Source: Ferruginibacter sp. (GTDB lineage Bacteria > Bacteroidota > Bacteroidia > Chitinophagales > Chitinophagaceae). From it: 7,635 bases of DNA. Location of the stretch: contig JAGPDJ010000102.1 in assembly GCA_018057635.1 (NCBI GenBank), forward strand, positions 1 through 7,635. The letters run 5' to 3'. Each line of letters starts with the position of its first letter. Within the stretch, counting starts at the first letter, position 1. A program made the position numbers and the translations under genes. Below, in pieces: positions 1 to 6,864 of the stretch. Below the pieces are notes generated by a model, which ran no database searches, had not been told where the DNA came from, and worked only from the letters and a program-made list of their open reading frames with translations.

Positions 1-878
1 CCAGGAATAATAATGAACCGATGACATTTCTCAGGGCCAATATTTTCAAAACAGTACTGGAACTTGGTTTGTCATTTATACTGGTAGTTGGCTTTTTCTG
101 GCGTTGGGAAGGCAGGGTAGCCGGTATACTGATATCTTCTGCCGTTATTGCTATCTACGCATTTTATTATTTCATAAAAAAGGGATACCTGTTCGGAAAA
201 ATCAGGAAAGAATACATCATCAATGAACTTATATACGCGGTTCCGATCATTGTACTGCAGGCAGCCATTTTCGCCATGAACGCCTCAGATAAATTCTTCC
301 TGGCACATTTTACCAGCGATGATAATGAAACAGTAGGAATATATAGCGTTGCCTGCATTTTTGCTTCCATCGTTGTACTTTTTAGTTCTGCGCTTATTCA
401 ATATGTATTTCCCAGGATTTATGCGTTGCTCTCTGCAGAAACCATCAATTACCTGCAGATACGTAAATACTTCCTGTTTTATTTAGGCGGTATGGCTGTT
501 GCTACCGTTTTAATAATTGTTATAACACCATTGATGTATCATTTTTTTATCAATGAACGTTATCATGCTGCCATCAGGTATAATTATATTTTATGTATCG
601 GGTATTTTGTGTGGTCTGTTTCTTATTTCTTTTTCTCTTTCCTGTTGTACAATAAGCAAAAGAGAAAAATATTCTTATTCTCTCTTTGTTGTATAGCAGT
701 AAGTGTGATATGTAATTACTTTTTTATCAGGCAGGGAAAAGATTTTGGTGCAGCACTTTCAGTGGCTACCTGTTTTTTTATCGTTTTAGTACTAACTTTA
801 TTATTTACAAAAGAATACTGGCAGCAATTTTTATTTTACCGGAGAAATGCCGGTATTAATCAGCGCGGCAAAATTTAA
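1..878 (+). CDS. wzx: Wzx-type polysaccharide flippase, C-terminal part (5'-truncated)
   Basis: The reading frame is open from the left edge (first full codon at base 3) to TAA at 876-878, so the ATG at 21 is probably internal and the true start lies upstream. Counting from that Met, the 285 residues hold about eight hydrophobic segments, near 11-27, 33-52, 73-89, 105-130, 149-171, 189-210, 217-236 and 242-262, separated by short basic loops. A polar break inside the third region, N87-A-S-D-K-F-F-L, resembles the Asp-containing DRF/DKF-type motif of MATE/Wzx flippases. Family members usually have 12-14 helices and 420-500 residues, so about one third is missing. The role is translocation of the lipid-linked repeat unit across the inner membrane. 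The gene sits in a glycan operon and the next gene follows within 15 bases. A related polysaccharide exporter cannot be excluded, but a membrane transporter of the Wzx/MOP superfamily is likely. Confidence 0.85.
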   Translation, partial: RNNNEPMTFLRANIFKTVLELGLSFILVVGFFWRWEGRVAGILISSAVIAIYAFYYFIKKGYLFGKIRKEYIINELIYAVPIIVLQAAIFAMNASDKFFLAHFTSDDNETVGIYSVACIFASIVVLFSSALIQYVFPRIYALLSAETINYLQIRKYFLFYLGGMAVATVLIIVITPLMYHFFINERYHAAIRYNYILCIGYFVWSVSYFFFSFLLYNKQKRKIFLFSLCCIAVSVICNYFFIRQGKDFGAALSVATCFFIVLVLTLLFTKEYWQQFLFYRRNAGINQRGKI

Positions 879-892
879 ATTTGATTTACCTG

Positions 893-1657
893 ATGAAAGA
901 AGTTGTTTATAAATTACTGGATACAGTTACAGGTGGTAAAGGGCTTCGCAAAACCATCAATGGTTTTTCTGTAAAGCTACCTACACGCTATGTGAATTAT
1001 TTTCCGGCTGATTATGAGCAGCAAAATTTTTCTTTTCTTAGAAAACAGGTAAAGCCTGGAGATACCATATTGGATATTGGAGCGCATATAGGCTTATTTG
1101 CCACCGCAGCAGCACAGCTTACGGGCAGTAACGGTAAGGTATATGCGTTTGAACCTGCAGCAGAAACCAATGTGCTCTTGAAACATACCATCTCTATAAA
1201 TCAACTGAATAGTATCATAGAATGTCACAAGGAAGCTATGGGTGCTGCAAGTGGCAGAACAGTTTTTTATGTTTCTCCCATTAAAGGTGATAACAGCAAC
1301 AGTCTTGTTTCCTATAAGGAAGACCGCAAACTTAATGCAGTTGAAGTAGATATGTTCAGCATCGATGATTTTGTGAAAATTAAAAATATCAGCAACCTTG
1401 CTTTCATCAAAATTGATGTGGAAGGCGCAGAATACGATACATTAAAAGGCGCAACAGCTACATTGAAAAACCTTAAACCAGCCTGTATTGTTGCCATACA
1501 TCCCGAACCGATTGCTGCCAAGGGCGACAAGCTTGAAAATATTTATGACCTCATTACTGATTGCGGTTACCAGGTATATTATGATCAAAAAATGATGGGA
1601 AAAACTGAGTTTTGCAATAACCAGGAAATGATCGACCTGCATATATTACCACGTTAA
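893..1657 (+). CDS. FkbM family SAM-dependent methyltransferase
   Basis: A 254-residue protein when started at ATG 893. An in-frame TTG at 881 would add four residues but starts 2 bases after the flippase stop; neither start has a Shine-Dalgarno sequence, so ATG is preferred. The Rossmann-fold SAM-binding motif I is DIGAHIGLF (about 61-69), followed by the acidic strand motif FEP (86-88). The FkbM signature IKIDVEGAE is at about 172-180. The family O-methylates sugars and other hydroxylated substrates. In a polysaccharide operon the likely role is O-methylation of a sugar residue of the repeat unit or of the chain end. The exact substrate cannot be read from the sequence. The length is typical of a single-domain FkbM protein, it has no membrane segment, and it should be cytoplasmic. 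Family assignment is firm; the substrate is unknown. Confidence 0.88.
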   Translation: MKEVVYKLLDTVTGGKGLRKTINGFSVKLPTRYVNYFPADYEQQNFSFLRKQVKPGDTILDIGAHIGLFATAAAQLTGSNGKVYAFEPAAETNVLLKHTISINQLNSIIECHKEAMGAASGRTVFYVSPIKGDNSNSLVSYKEDRKLNAVEVDMFSIDDFVKIKNISNLAFIKIDVEGAEYDTLKGATATLKNLKPACIVAIHPEPIAAKGDKLENIYDLITDCGYQVYYDQKMMGKTEFCNNQEMIDLHILPR

Positions 1658-1682
1658 CTGAAGAAAACTAGCAAAGCGATTT

Positions 1683-2759
1683 ATGAAAAAAACAATCCTC
1701 CACTTTATTTACGACCTGGGAAGGGGAGGCGCTGAAACAATGCTTGTGCGGGTTATAAAGGAACTGCCTGAATATAATAATATCGTTGTTACCTTGTATG
1801 ACAACAATCAGTTTGGTGCAGAATTGCAGTGTACCAGGTATATATGCCTGAAGCAACGTTCTTTATTATTTTTTCCATTTACAGCCCTGGCTTTGCGTAA
1901 GCTGATCAGGCAATATCATGTTGACATTGTTCATACACATTTATTCTGGCCAACATTGATTGCAAGAATTGCTACGCCAAAAAATGTTACCCTTATTACT
2001 ACCATTCATGCATTCATTGCAACTTCAGTTGAATATAAAAAGTGGTTTATCCGTTTTCTCGATAAAGTGTCTTACCGGTTACATAAATCTGTCATCATTG
2101 GTGTTGCCAAAGGGGCAACCGCTGAATATTTTTCATTCTTAAAACTTAAGCCTTACAGGTGTTATTCAATTTATACTTTTGTGGATATAGGGCAGTTTAA
2201 TTACAGCAAAGCGATAGAAAAAAAAGAACAGGAGGGATTCAGATTAATAAGTGTAGGAGCATTGAGGTTGCAAAAAAACCACCAGTTTCTTGTTGATGCA
2301 TTCAGGTTGCTGAAAAATGAGCCCATACATTTGCATATATATGGTGAAGGCCCTTTAAAGCCGGTTTTGCAACATTCTATTGATGAGGCTGCTGTAAATA
2401 TCAGCCTGAAAGGAATGGTAACAAACATTCATGAATTGTTGCCGCAATATGATCTTTTTGTGATGTCTTCAACTTTTGAGGGGTTTTCATTAGGGGTATT
2501 GGAAACAATGGCTATGAAAGTTCCCATGTTATTGAGTGATATTGTATCTTTCCGCGAACAATGTGATGACACTGCCATGTTTTTCAGTTTGAATGATGTA
2601 AATGATTTTGCTGATAAACTTAAAACACTTATCAGCGATCAGAAAAAACGGGAACAACTGAGTGAAAAGGCATACAACAGGGTAATTAATAACTTTACTC
2701 TTGCGCATCATGTAAAACAATTAAAACAGGTTTACCTGGAAAACAGTAACAATAATTAA
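1683..2759 (+). CDS. GT4-type glycosyltransferase (GT-B fold)
   Basis: A 358-residue protein of normal GT4 length. The N-terminal Rossmann domain opens with a beta strand and the glycine-rich loop GRGGAE (13-18), a common acceptor-side motif. IVHTHLFWP (82-90) is the conserved strand and loop before the domain core. The C-terminal nucleotide-sugar domain begins at about 188 with SVGALRLQKNH (190-200), the usual 'G-R-L-x-x-x-K' type strand. It continues with IYGEGP (219-224) and the retaining-transferase E-x7-E signature, E266 to E274 in FEGFSLGVLE. It probably transfers one sugar from a nucleotide donor to the growing lipid-linked repeat unit at the cytoplasmic membrane face. It starts 25 bases after the methyltransferase, and the next gene follows after 4 bases. 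Donor and acceptor cannot be predicted. Confidence 0.9.
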   Translation: MKKTILHFIYDLGRGGAETMLVRVIKELPEYNNIVVTLYDNNQFGAELQCTRYICLKQRSLLFFPFTALALRKLIRQYHVDIVHTHLFWPTLIARIATPKNVTLITTIHAFIATSVEYKKWFIRFLDKVSYRLHKSVIIGVAKGATAEYFSFLKLKPYRCYSIYTFVDIGQFNYSKAIEKKEQEGFRLISVGALRLQKNHQFLVDAFRLLKNEPIHLHIYGEGPLKPVLQHSIDEAAVNISLKGMVTNIHELLPQYDLFVMSSTFEGFSLGVLETMAMKVPMLLSDIVSFREQCDDTAMFFSLNDVNDFADKLKTLISDQKKREQLSEKAYNRVINNFTLAHHVKQLKQVYLENSNNN

Positions 2760-2763
2760 AGTA

Positions 2764-3351
2764 ATGATGGAAACAGCGAAGGATTATTTTGTACATGAAA
2801 GCAGTTATGTGGATGATGGTTGCGAGATCGGCAAAGGTGTTAAGATCTGGCATTTTTCGCATATTATGAATCAGTGTAAAATTGGTGATGGCAGCAATAT
2901 TGGCCAGAATGTAGTGATAAGTCCAAAAGTGGTTTTGGGAAAAAATGTAAAAGTGCAGAACAATGTTTCCATTTATGAAGGAGTGATCTGCGAAGACGAT
3001 GTGTTTCTCGGGCCATCGATGGTTTTTACCAATGTGATAAACCCGCGCAGCGGCGTAAACCGCAAAAATGAATACAAAGAAACGATCGTAAGAAAAGGTG
3101 CAAGCATTGGTGCCAATGCAACCATTGTTTGCGGAAATGAGATCGGCGCTTATTCATTCATCGGTGCAGGTGCAGTGGTTACCAAACCGGTTCCTGCTTA
3201 CGCATTGATGGTTGGTAACCCGGCCAGGCAAAAGGGCTGGATGAGCGAATTCGGTCACAGGTTAACATTCAATGAAAAAAATATTGCAGTTTGTGAAGAA
3301 AGCAAACAGGAATATTTACTGGAAAATAATATGGTTAAACGGATCAAATAA
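2764..3351 (+). CDS. wbpD: UDP-2-acetamido-3-amino-2,3-dideoxyglucuronate N-acetyltransferase (WbpD/WlbB type)
   Basis: A 195-residue left-handed beta-helix acetyltransferase of the WbpD/WlbB family (EC 2.3.1.201 for characterised members). These enzymes use acetyl-CoA to acetylate the 3-amino group of UDP-GlcNAc(3NH2)A, giving UDP-GlcNAc3NAcA. Hexapeptide-type turns run through most of the chain (IGKGVKIWH at 22-30, IGDGSNIGQNV at 40-50, LGKNVKVQNNVSIYEG at 58-73). The segment PSMVFTNVINPRS (84-96) is characteristic of this subfamily; its Asn90 lies where, from memory, the proposed catalytic Asn of WlbB sits. The C-terminal cap is IGAGAVVTKPVP (133-144) followed by VGNPAR (150-155). Two ATG codons stand in tandem (2764, 2767) and either may be used. 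The gene starts 4 bases after the glycosyltransferase and is followed by the dehydrogenase of the same pathway. The subfamily call is strong; activity on this exact substrate is inferred. Confidence 0.9.
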   Translation: MMETAKDYFVHESSYVDDGCEIGKGVKIWHFSHIMNQCKIGDGSNIGQNVVISPKVVLGKNVKVQNNVSIYEGVICEDDVFLGPSMVFTNVINPRSGVNRKNEYKETIVRKGASIGANATIVCGNEIGAYSFIGAGAVVTKPVPAYALMVGNPARQKGWMSEFGHRLTFNEKNIAVCEESKQEYLLENNMVKRIK

Positions 3352-3392
3352 TTAAGGAACAGAAGGATAAGTAACATAATAGCTTTAAACGA

Positions 3393-4289
3393 ATGAAAAA
3401 TTTTGCATTAATCGGCGCCGGGGGATATATCGCTCCCCGCCACATGAAAGCCATAAAAGATACGCACAACAATTTACTGGCAGCACTTGACAAACATGAT
3501 TCTGTTGGAATTCTTGACAGCTATTTCCCTGCTGCCGATTTTTTTACTGAGTTTGAGCGTTTCGACAGGCATCTTGAAAAACTGAAAAGGCAGGGTATTA
3601 AGACAGATTATGTGAGCATTTGCAGCCCAAATTACCTGCACGATGCCCATATCCGCTTTGGATTACGGATAGGCGCAAACGCTATTTGTGAAAAACCCCT
3701 TGTGTTAAACCCCTGGAATATTGATGCCCTGGAAGAAATTGAAAATGAAACAGGGAAAAAAGTATTTACTATTTTACAGCTGAGGTTGCACCCTGCCATC
3801 ATCCAATTAAAAGAAAAAATTGCTGCAGATACTTCCGGTAAAAAATTTGAAGTAAACCTGAAGTACATCACGTCAAGGGGCCACTGGTACCATACCAGCT
3901 GGAAAGGGGATATTCAGAAAAGTGGTGGTATTGCCACTAATATCGGGGTTCATTTCTTTGATATGCTCATGTGGATATTCGGGGATGTTAAACAGAATGA
4001 TGTTTTGCAACATACAACAGACACTGCTTCAGGAACCCTTGAACTGGAAAGGGCTCAAGTTAACTGGATGCTCAGTATCAATGAACAAACACTGCCTGCT
4101 GATGTGAGGGCTGCCGGGAAACGCACATTCCGTTCACTTAGTATTGATGGTGAAGAATTTGAATTCAGCGAAGGGTTTACAGAACTGCATACATTATCAT
4201 ATATCAATATACTGTCCGGCAAAGGATTTCCGCTCACAGAAACAAGAAAAGCAATACAGCTTGTGCATGAGATCAGGAACAAAAAATAA
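3393..4289 (+). CDS. wbpB: UDP-N-acetyl-2-amino-2-deoxyglucuronate 3-dehydrogenase (WbpB/WlbA type)
   Basis: A 298-residue Gfo/Idh/MocA oxidoreductase closely resembling WlbA/WbpB (EC 1.1.1.335), which oxidises C3 of UDP-GlcNAcA with NAD+ to the 3-keto sugar. The N-terminal Rossmann motif is ALIGAGGYIAPRHM (5-18). SICSPNYLHDAHI (75-87) and the hallmark CEKPL (99-103, with Lys101) follow. In the C-terminal half SGGIATNIGVHFFD (177-190) carries the Asn183 and His187 expected near the sugar. These stretches match the WlbA subfamily, not just the broad family. In P. aeruginosa the partner aminotransferase WbpE then acts on the product; no such gene is in this window. It lies 41 bases downstream of the acetyltransferase, with no Shine-Dalgarno sequence close to the ATG. 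The subfamily call is strong; the product's later epimerisation is unknown. Confidence 0.9.
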   Translation: MKNFALIGAGGYIAPRHMKAIKDTHNNLLAALDKHDSVGILDSYFPAADFFTEFERFDRHLEKLKRQGIKTDYVSICSPNYLHDAHIRFGLRIGANAICEKPLVLNPWNIDALEEIENETGKKVFTILQLRLHPAIIQLKEKIAADTSGKKFEVNLKYITSRGHWYHTSWKGDIQKSGGIATNIGVHFFDMLMWIFGDVKQNDVLQHTTDTASGTLELERAQVNWMLSINEQTLPADVRAAGKRTFRSLSIDGEEFEFSEGFTELHTLSYINILSGKGFPLTETRKAIQLVHEIRNKK

Positions 4290-4300
4290 ATACCGGTATT
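4289..4300. other. 12-base perfect palindrome in the wbpB-hisH2 gap
   Basis: AATACCGGTATT is a perfect inverted repeat beginning on the last base of the wbpB stop codon. The same 43-base gap also holds overlapping 8-base palindromes GCTTAAGC (4318-4325) and TAAGCTTA (4321-4328) just ahead of the HisH-like gene. There is no loop and no T-run, so it does not look like an intrinsic terminator. It could be a protein-binding site, but a palindrome of this length can easily arise by chance and no function is claimed. Confidence 0.25.
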
Positions 4301-4332
4301 CACGCTAATGTATAAATGCTTAAGCTTACAGG

Positions 4333-4953
4333 ATGGTCGCAATCATTGATTACGGGGTTGGCAATCTTAATTCAATTAAGAATATGCTGAAAAAAATCGG
4401 AGTTGATTCAGTGATAACCAGTGTATCAGCCGAAATTGAATGTGCAGATAAGCTGATACTCCCGGGAGTTGGATCATTCGAATACGGTATGAAAAAACTA
4501 CGTGATTCCGCTTTCTTTGATATACTTCAGCAAAAAGTTCTACAAAACAAAACGCCTATACTGGGTGTTTGCCTGGGTGCACAGCTTTTATTGAAAGGAA
4601 GCGAAGAAGGCCAGCCTGTTCCGGGCCTTGGTTGGATTGAAGGCAAAGCCCTTCGGTTTGACCAGGATAAGATGGCAGATAATTATAAAGTTCCACATAT
4701 GGGTTGGAACGAACTACAGGTTAAAAAGGAAAGCCGCTTGTTCACAGATATGTACAACAACCAGCGTTACTACTTTGTACACGCTTATCATATGGCCTGT
4801 TACCACGAGGCTGATATACTTGCAGAAAGCAATTATTCTTATAACTTCGTTGCAGCGGTGGAAAAAGAAAATGTCCTGGGCGTTCAGTTTCACCCGGAAA
4901 AAAGCCACAAGTTTGGAATGAAGTTGTATGAAAATTTTATTAAATTTTATTAA
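4333..4953 (+). CDS. hisH2: HisH-like glutamine amidotransferase of sugar amidination (HisH2)
   Basis: A 206-residue class I glutamine amidotransferase of HisH length. It should hydrolyse glutamine to glutamate and ammonia when docked to the HisF-like partner. Motifs in order: IDYGVGNL (5-12); the oxyanion-strand loop LPGVGSF (43-49); the nucleophile elbow GVCLGAQ (78-84) with Cys80; PHMGWN (121-126), typical of HisH; YYFVHAY (146-152); and QFHPEKS (185-191) with His187 and Glu189. The Cys-His-Glu triad is therefore complete. Lys190, directly after the triad Glu, matches the interface lysine described in Thermotoga HisH. The partner hisF2 starts 9 bases later and the amidotransferase wbpG comes next. 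That order and the absence of any other his gene argue against a role in histidine synthesis. In P. aeruginosa O5 the homologue works with WbpG on the O-antigen sugar. Confidence 0.88.
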   Translation: MVAIIDYGVGNLNSIKNMLKKIGVDSVITSVSAEIECADKLILPGVGSFEYGMKKLRDSAFFDILQQKVLQNKTPILGVCLGAQLLLKGSEEGQPVPGLGWIEGKALRFDQDKMADNYKVPHMGWNELQVKKESRLFTDMYNNQRYYFVHAYHMACYHEADILAESNYSYNFVAAVEKENVLGVQFHPEKSHKFGMKLYENFIKFY

Positions 4954-4962
4954 TAACCATTT

Positions 4963-5724
4963 ATGCGGCGATATAGGGTGATCCCTGTGCTGATGTTGCA
5001 CCAGGGCGGCTTATACAAATCTGTCAACTTTAAAAACCACCGGTACGTTGGCGACCCCATCAATGCAGTAAGGATTTTCAACGATAAGGAAGTAGATGAA
5101 ATGATCATTGTGGATGTTGACGCTACCAGGGAAAACAGGGGCCCAAACATGCAACTGTTGTCTGAGATTGCCGGAGAAGCGTTTATGCCTATGGGTTATG
5201 GTGGCGGCCTCCGCAATATTGAACAGGTAAAACAACTGCTGTATGAAGGGTATGAAAAAGCGATCTTTAATTATACAGCAATTCATGACCTGTCTTTAAT
5301 AGAAGAAACGGCCCGTTTATTTGGAAGCAGCAGTACAGTTGTATCTGTTGATGTGGCTAAGAACTGGCTGGGTCAATACAAAGTATATGAACAGAATGGG
5401 AAAAAGGCGATCAGCAGCAGCCTCTCAGATCATGTGAAAAGGATTGTGGATGCAGGCGCAGGGGAAATTTTTGTCACTTCCATTGATAAGGATGGTACGT
5501 TTGAAGGTTATGATATCCCTTTGATCAAACAGGTTTCATCCTCGGTTAATATTCCTGTTATAGCAAATGGCGGAGCGGCATCAGTAAATGATTTTAAAAT
5601 AGCTATCGAAGAAGGCGGAGCTTCAGCAGTAGCAGCGGGAAGCATGTTTGTATTTAAAATGCCTCACAAGGCAGTTCTTATTACTTACCCGGATGCTGAA
5701 AGCCTCAGCAGTATATTGAAGTAA
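4963..5724 (+). CDS. hisF2: HisF-like barrel of sugar amidination, cyclase Asp11 absent (HisF2)
   Basis: A 253-residue (beta/alpha)8 barrel of HisF length that aligns without gaps to Thermotoga HisF through about residue 130 (comparison from memory). The first strand reads VIPVLMLHQGG (6-16), against the usual IIPCLDVKDGR. Met11 thus replaces Asp11, the catalytic base of imidazoleglycerol-phosphate synthase. Asp130 is kept (SVDVAKN, 128-134). The ammonia-gate residues Arg5, Glu46, Lys99 and Glu168 (Thermotoga Glu167) are all present, as are Lys19 and the glycine loops GGG (80-82) and GG (203-204). The likely role is to dock HisH2 and pass its ammonia to the sugar amidotransferase encoded 1 base downstream, where coupled translation is likely. 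The missing cyclase Asp is, as far as I recall, typical of HisF copies in glycan clusters. Whether the barrel still binds a ligand or has any catalysis is unknown. Confidence 0.88.
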   Translation: MRRYRVIPVLMLHQGGLYKSVNFKNHRYVGDPINAVRIFNDKEVDEMIIVDVDATRENRGPNMQLLSEIAGEAFMPMGYGGGLRNIEQVKQLLYEGYEKAIFNYTAIHDLSLIEETARLFGSSSTVVSVDVAKNWLGQYKVYEQNGKKAISSSLSDHVKRIVDAGAGEIFVTSIDKDGTFEGYDIPLIKQVSSSVNIPVIANGGAASVNDFKIAIEEGGASAVAAGSMFVFKMPHKAVLITYPDAESLSSILK

Positions 5725-5725
5725 A

Positions 5726-6847
5726 ATGAACAATAAAAAAGATTTCCAGGTTTGTGTTCGTTGTGTAATGGATACAACCGATCCGGATATAACATTTGAT
5801 GCCAATGGTGTCTGTAATCATTGCCATGAATATGAAGAAACTAAAGCAATGTTTACATTTTCCCCGGAAGAAGCAACAATAAAACTGGATGCAATTGTTG
5901 AAAGGATAAAAAGAGAGGGTCGGGGAAAAAAATATGATTGTATTACCGGGGTGAGCGGTGGTGTTGATAGCACCTATGCTGTTTTCCTGCTGAAAAAACT
6001 GGGACTGCGGCCCTTGGTGGTACACCTCGATAATGGGTGGAATTCTGAACTTGCTGTACAGAATATTGAAAACATCATTACCAAACTTGAATTTGATTTG
6101 TTCACCCGGGTGCTTAACTGGAATGAATTCAGGGAACTGCAATTGGCATATCTTAAAGCATCGGTATTGGATTTGGAGGCGCTGACCGATCATGCCATCT
6201 CAGCAACGCTGTTTGAGCAGGCAAATAAGTATGGAGTGAAATATATCATGGCCGGAACAAACCGTGCCACTGAAGCCATCCTGCCGCTGAACTGGCGCTA
6301 TGCAAACAAAACGAATGATGCAGTAAACATCAGGGCTATCAATGACGAATTCAGGAAGAAGCCGATTAAAGATTTCCCGTTACTCAGTTTTCAAAAACAT
6401 GCATATTACTGGAAAGTAAAAAAAATACAATGGATCAGCCTGCTCGATTATGTACATTACGATAAGGCAACCGCGAAGAAGATCATAGAATCGGAACTTG
6501 GCTGGCGTGATTATGGTGGCAAACATTATGAGTCTATCATCACCCGGTTTTACCAGGGTTATATTTTACCGTTGAAATTTGGAATTGATAAAAGAAAGGC
6601 ACACCTTTCCACCCTGATCGTTTCGGGGCAAATTACCAGGGATGCGGCATTGGAAACACTGCAAGAACCGGTTTTGGATGAAGCCGTATTAAAACAGGAT
6701 ATGGAGTTTGTTCCAAAAAAACTTGGTATATCTCGGCAGGAATTTGATGCCATCATGCAATTGCCACCCAAAAGTCATTACGATTATAAAACCGATAAAA
6801 AACTAAGGGAGTTCATTATTAAACTCAGCAGGAAAATATTTAAATAG
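5726..6847 (+). CDS. wbpG: N-acetyl-sugar amidotransferase (WbpG/PseA family)
   Basis: A 373-residue protein of the WbpG/PseA/LfnA family, ATP-dependent enzymes that convert an acetamido group of a nucleotide sugar to an acetamidino group using ammonia. The N-terminus has two CxxC pairs, Cys10/Cys13 and Cys30/Cys33, a likely zinc site. The ATP-pyrophosphatase PP-loop follows as SGGVDST (77-83). VVHLDNGWN (98-106) is the next conserved strand. MAGTNRATE (175-183) is the family's mid-domain loop. Length is normal for the family. It starts 1 base after hisF2, completing the hisH2-hisF2-wbpG module found in P. aeruginosa O5. Family members act on different sugars (ManNAc3NAcA for WbpG, a pseudaminic acid precursor for PseA, L-FucNAc for LfnA). 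The adjacent wbpD and wbpB genes favour a 2,3-diacetamido-hexuronic acid here, but this is inferred from context. Confidence 0.9.
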   Translation: MNNKKDFQVCVRCVMDTTDPDITFDANGVCNHCHEYEETKAMFTFSPEEATIKLDAIVERIKREGRGKKYDCITGVSGGVDSTYAVFLLKKLGLRPLVVHLDNGWNSELAVQNIENIITKLEFDLFTRVLNWNEFRELQLAYLKASVLDLEALTDHAISATLFEQANKYGVKYIMAGTNRATEAILPLNWRYANKTNDAVNIRAINDEFRKKPIKDFPLLSFQKHAYYWKVKKIQWISLLDYVHYDKATAKKIIESELGWRDYGGKHYESIITRFYQGYILPLKFGIDKRKAHLSTLIVSGQITRDAALETLQEPVLDEAVLKQDMEFVPKKLGISRQEFDAIMQLPPKSHYDYKTDKKLREFIIKLSRKIFK

Positions 6848-6864
6848 GTTTTCATCCATACAGC

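Noticed and set aside
837..855. Hairpin TACCGG - 7-base loop - CCGGTA near the flippase end
   Set aside because: It lies inside the coding region, the stem is only 6 pairs with no T-run, and the next gene follows at once, so it is not a credible terminator.
3380..3387. TAGCTTTA resembling the Bacteroidota -7 element TAnnTTTG before wbpB
   Set aside because: It misses the final G, lies only 5 bases before the ATG, and has no matching upstream TTTG at the right distance; an operon-internal promoter is not supported.
4714..5001. 95-codon minus-strand open frame across the hisH2-hisF2 junction
   Set aside because: It is antisense to conserved HisH motifs and the HisF start; it reads as a shadow frame without family features.
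4333..5724. HisH/HisF as a histidine biosynthesis pair
   Set aside because: Canonical catalytic Asp11 is absent in the HisF copy, no other his genes are present, and wbpG follows 1 base later.
5705..6193. 162-codon minus-strand open frame opposite wbpG
   Set aside because: It lies antisense to the well-supported WbpG N-terminal region with its CxxC pairs and PP-loop, has no recognisable motif, and breaks the single-strand operon layout.
5726..6847. PP-loop protein as a tRNA-modifying or QueC-like ATPase
   Set aside because: The CxxC pairs at the N-terminus, the length, and the MAGTNRATE loop fit the WbpG/PseA sugar amidotransferase family, and the HisH/HisF neighbours agree.
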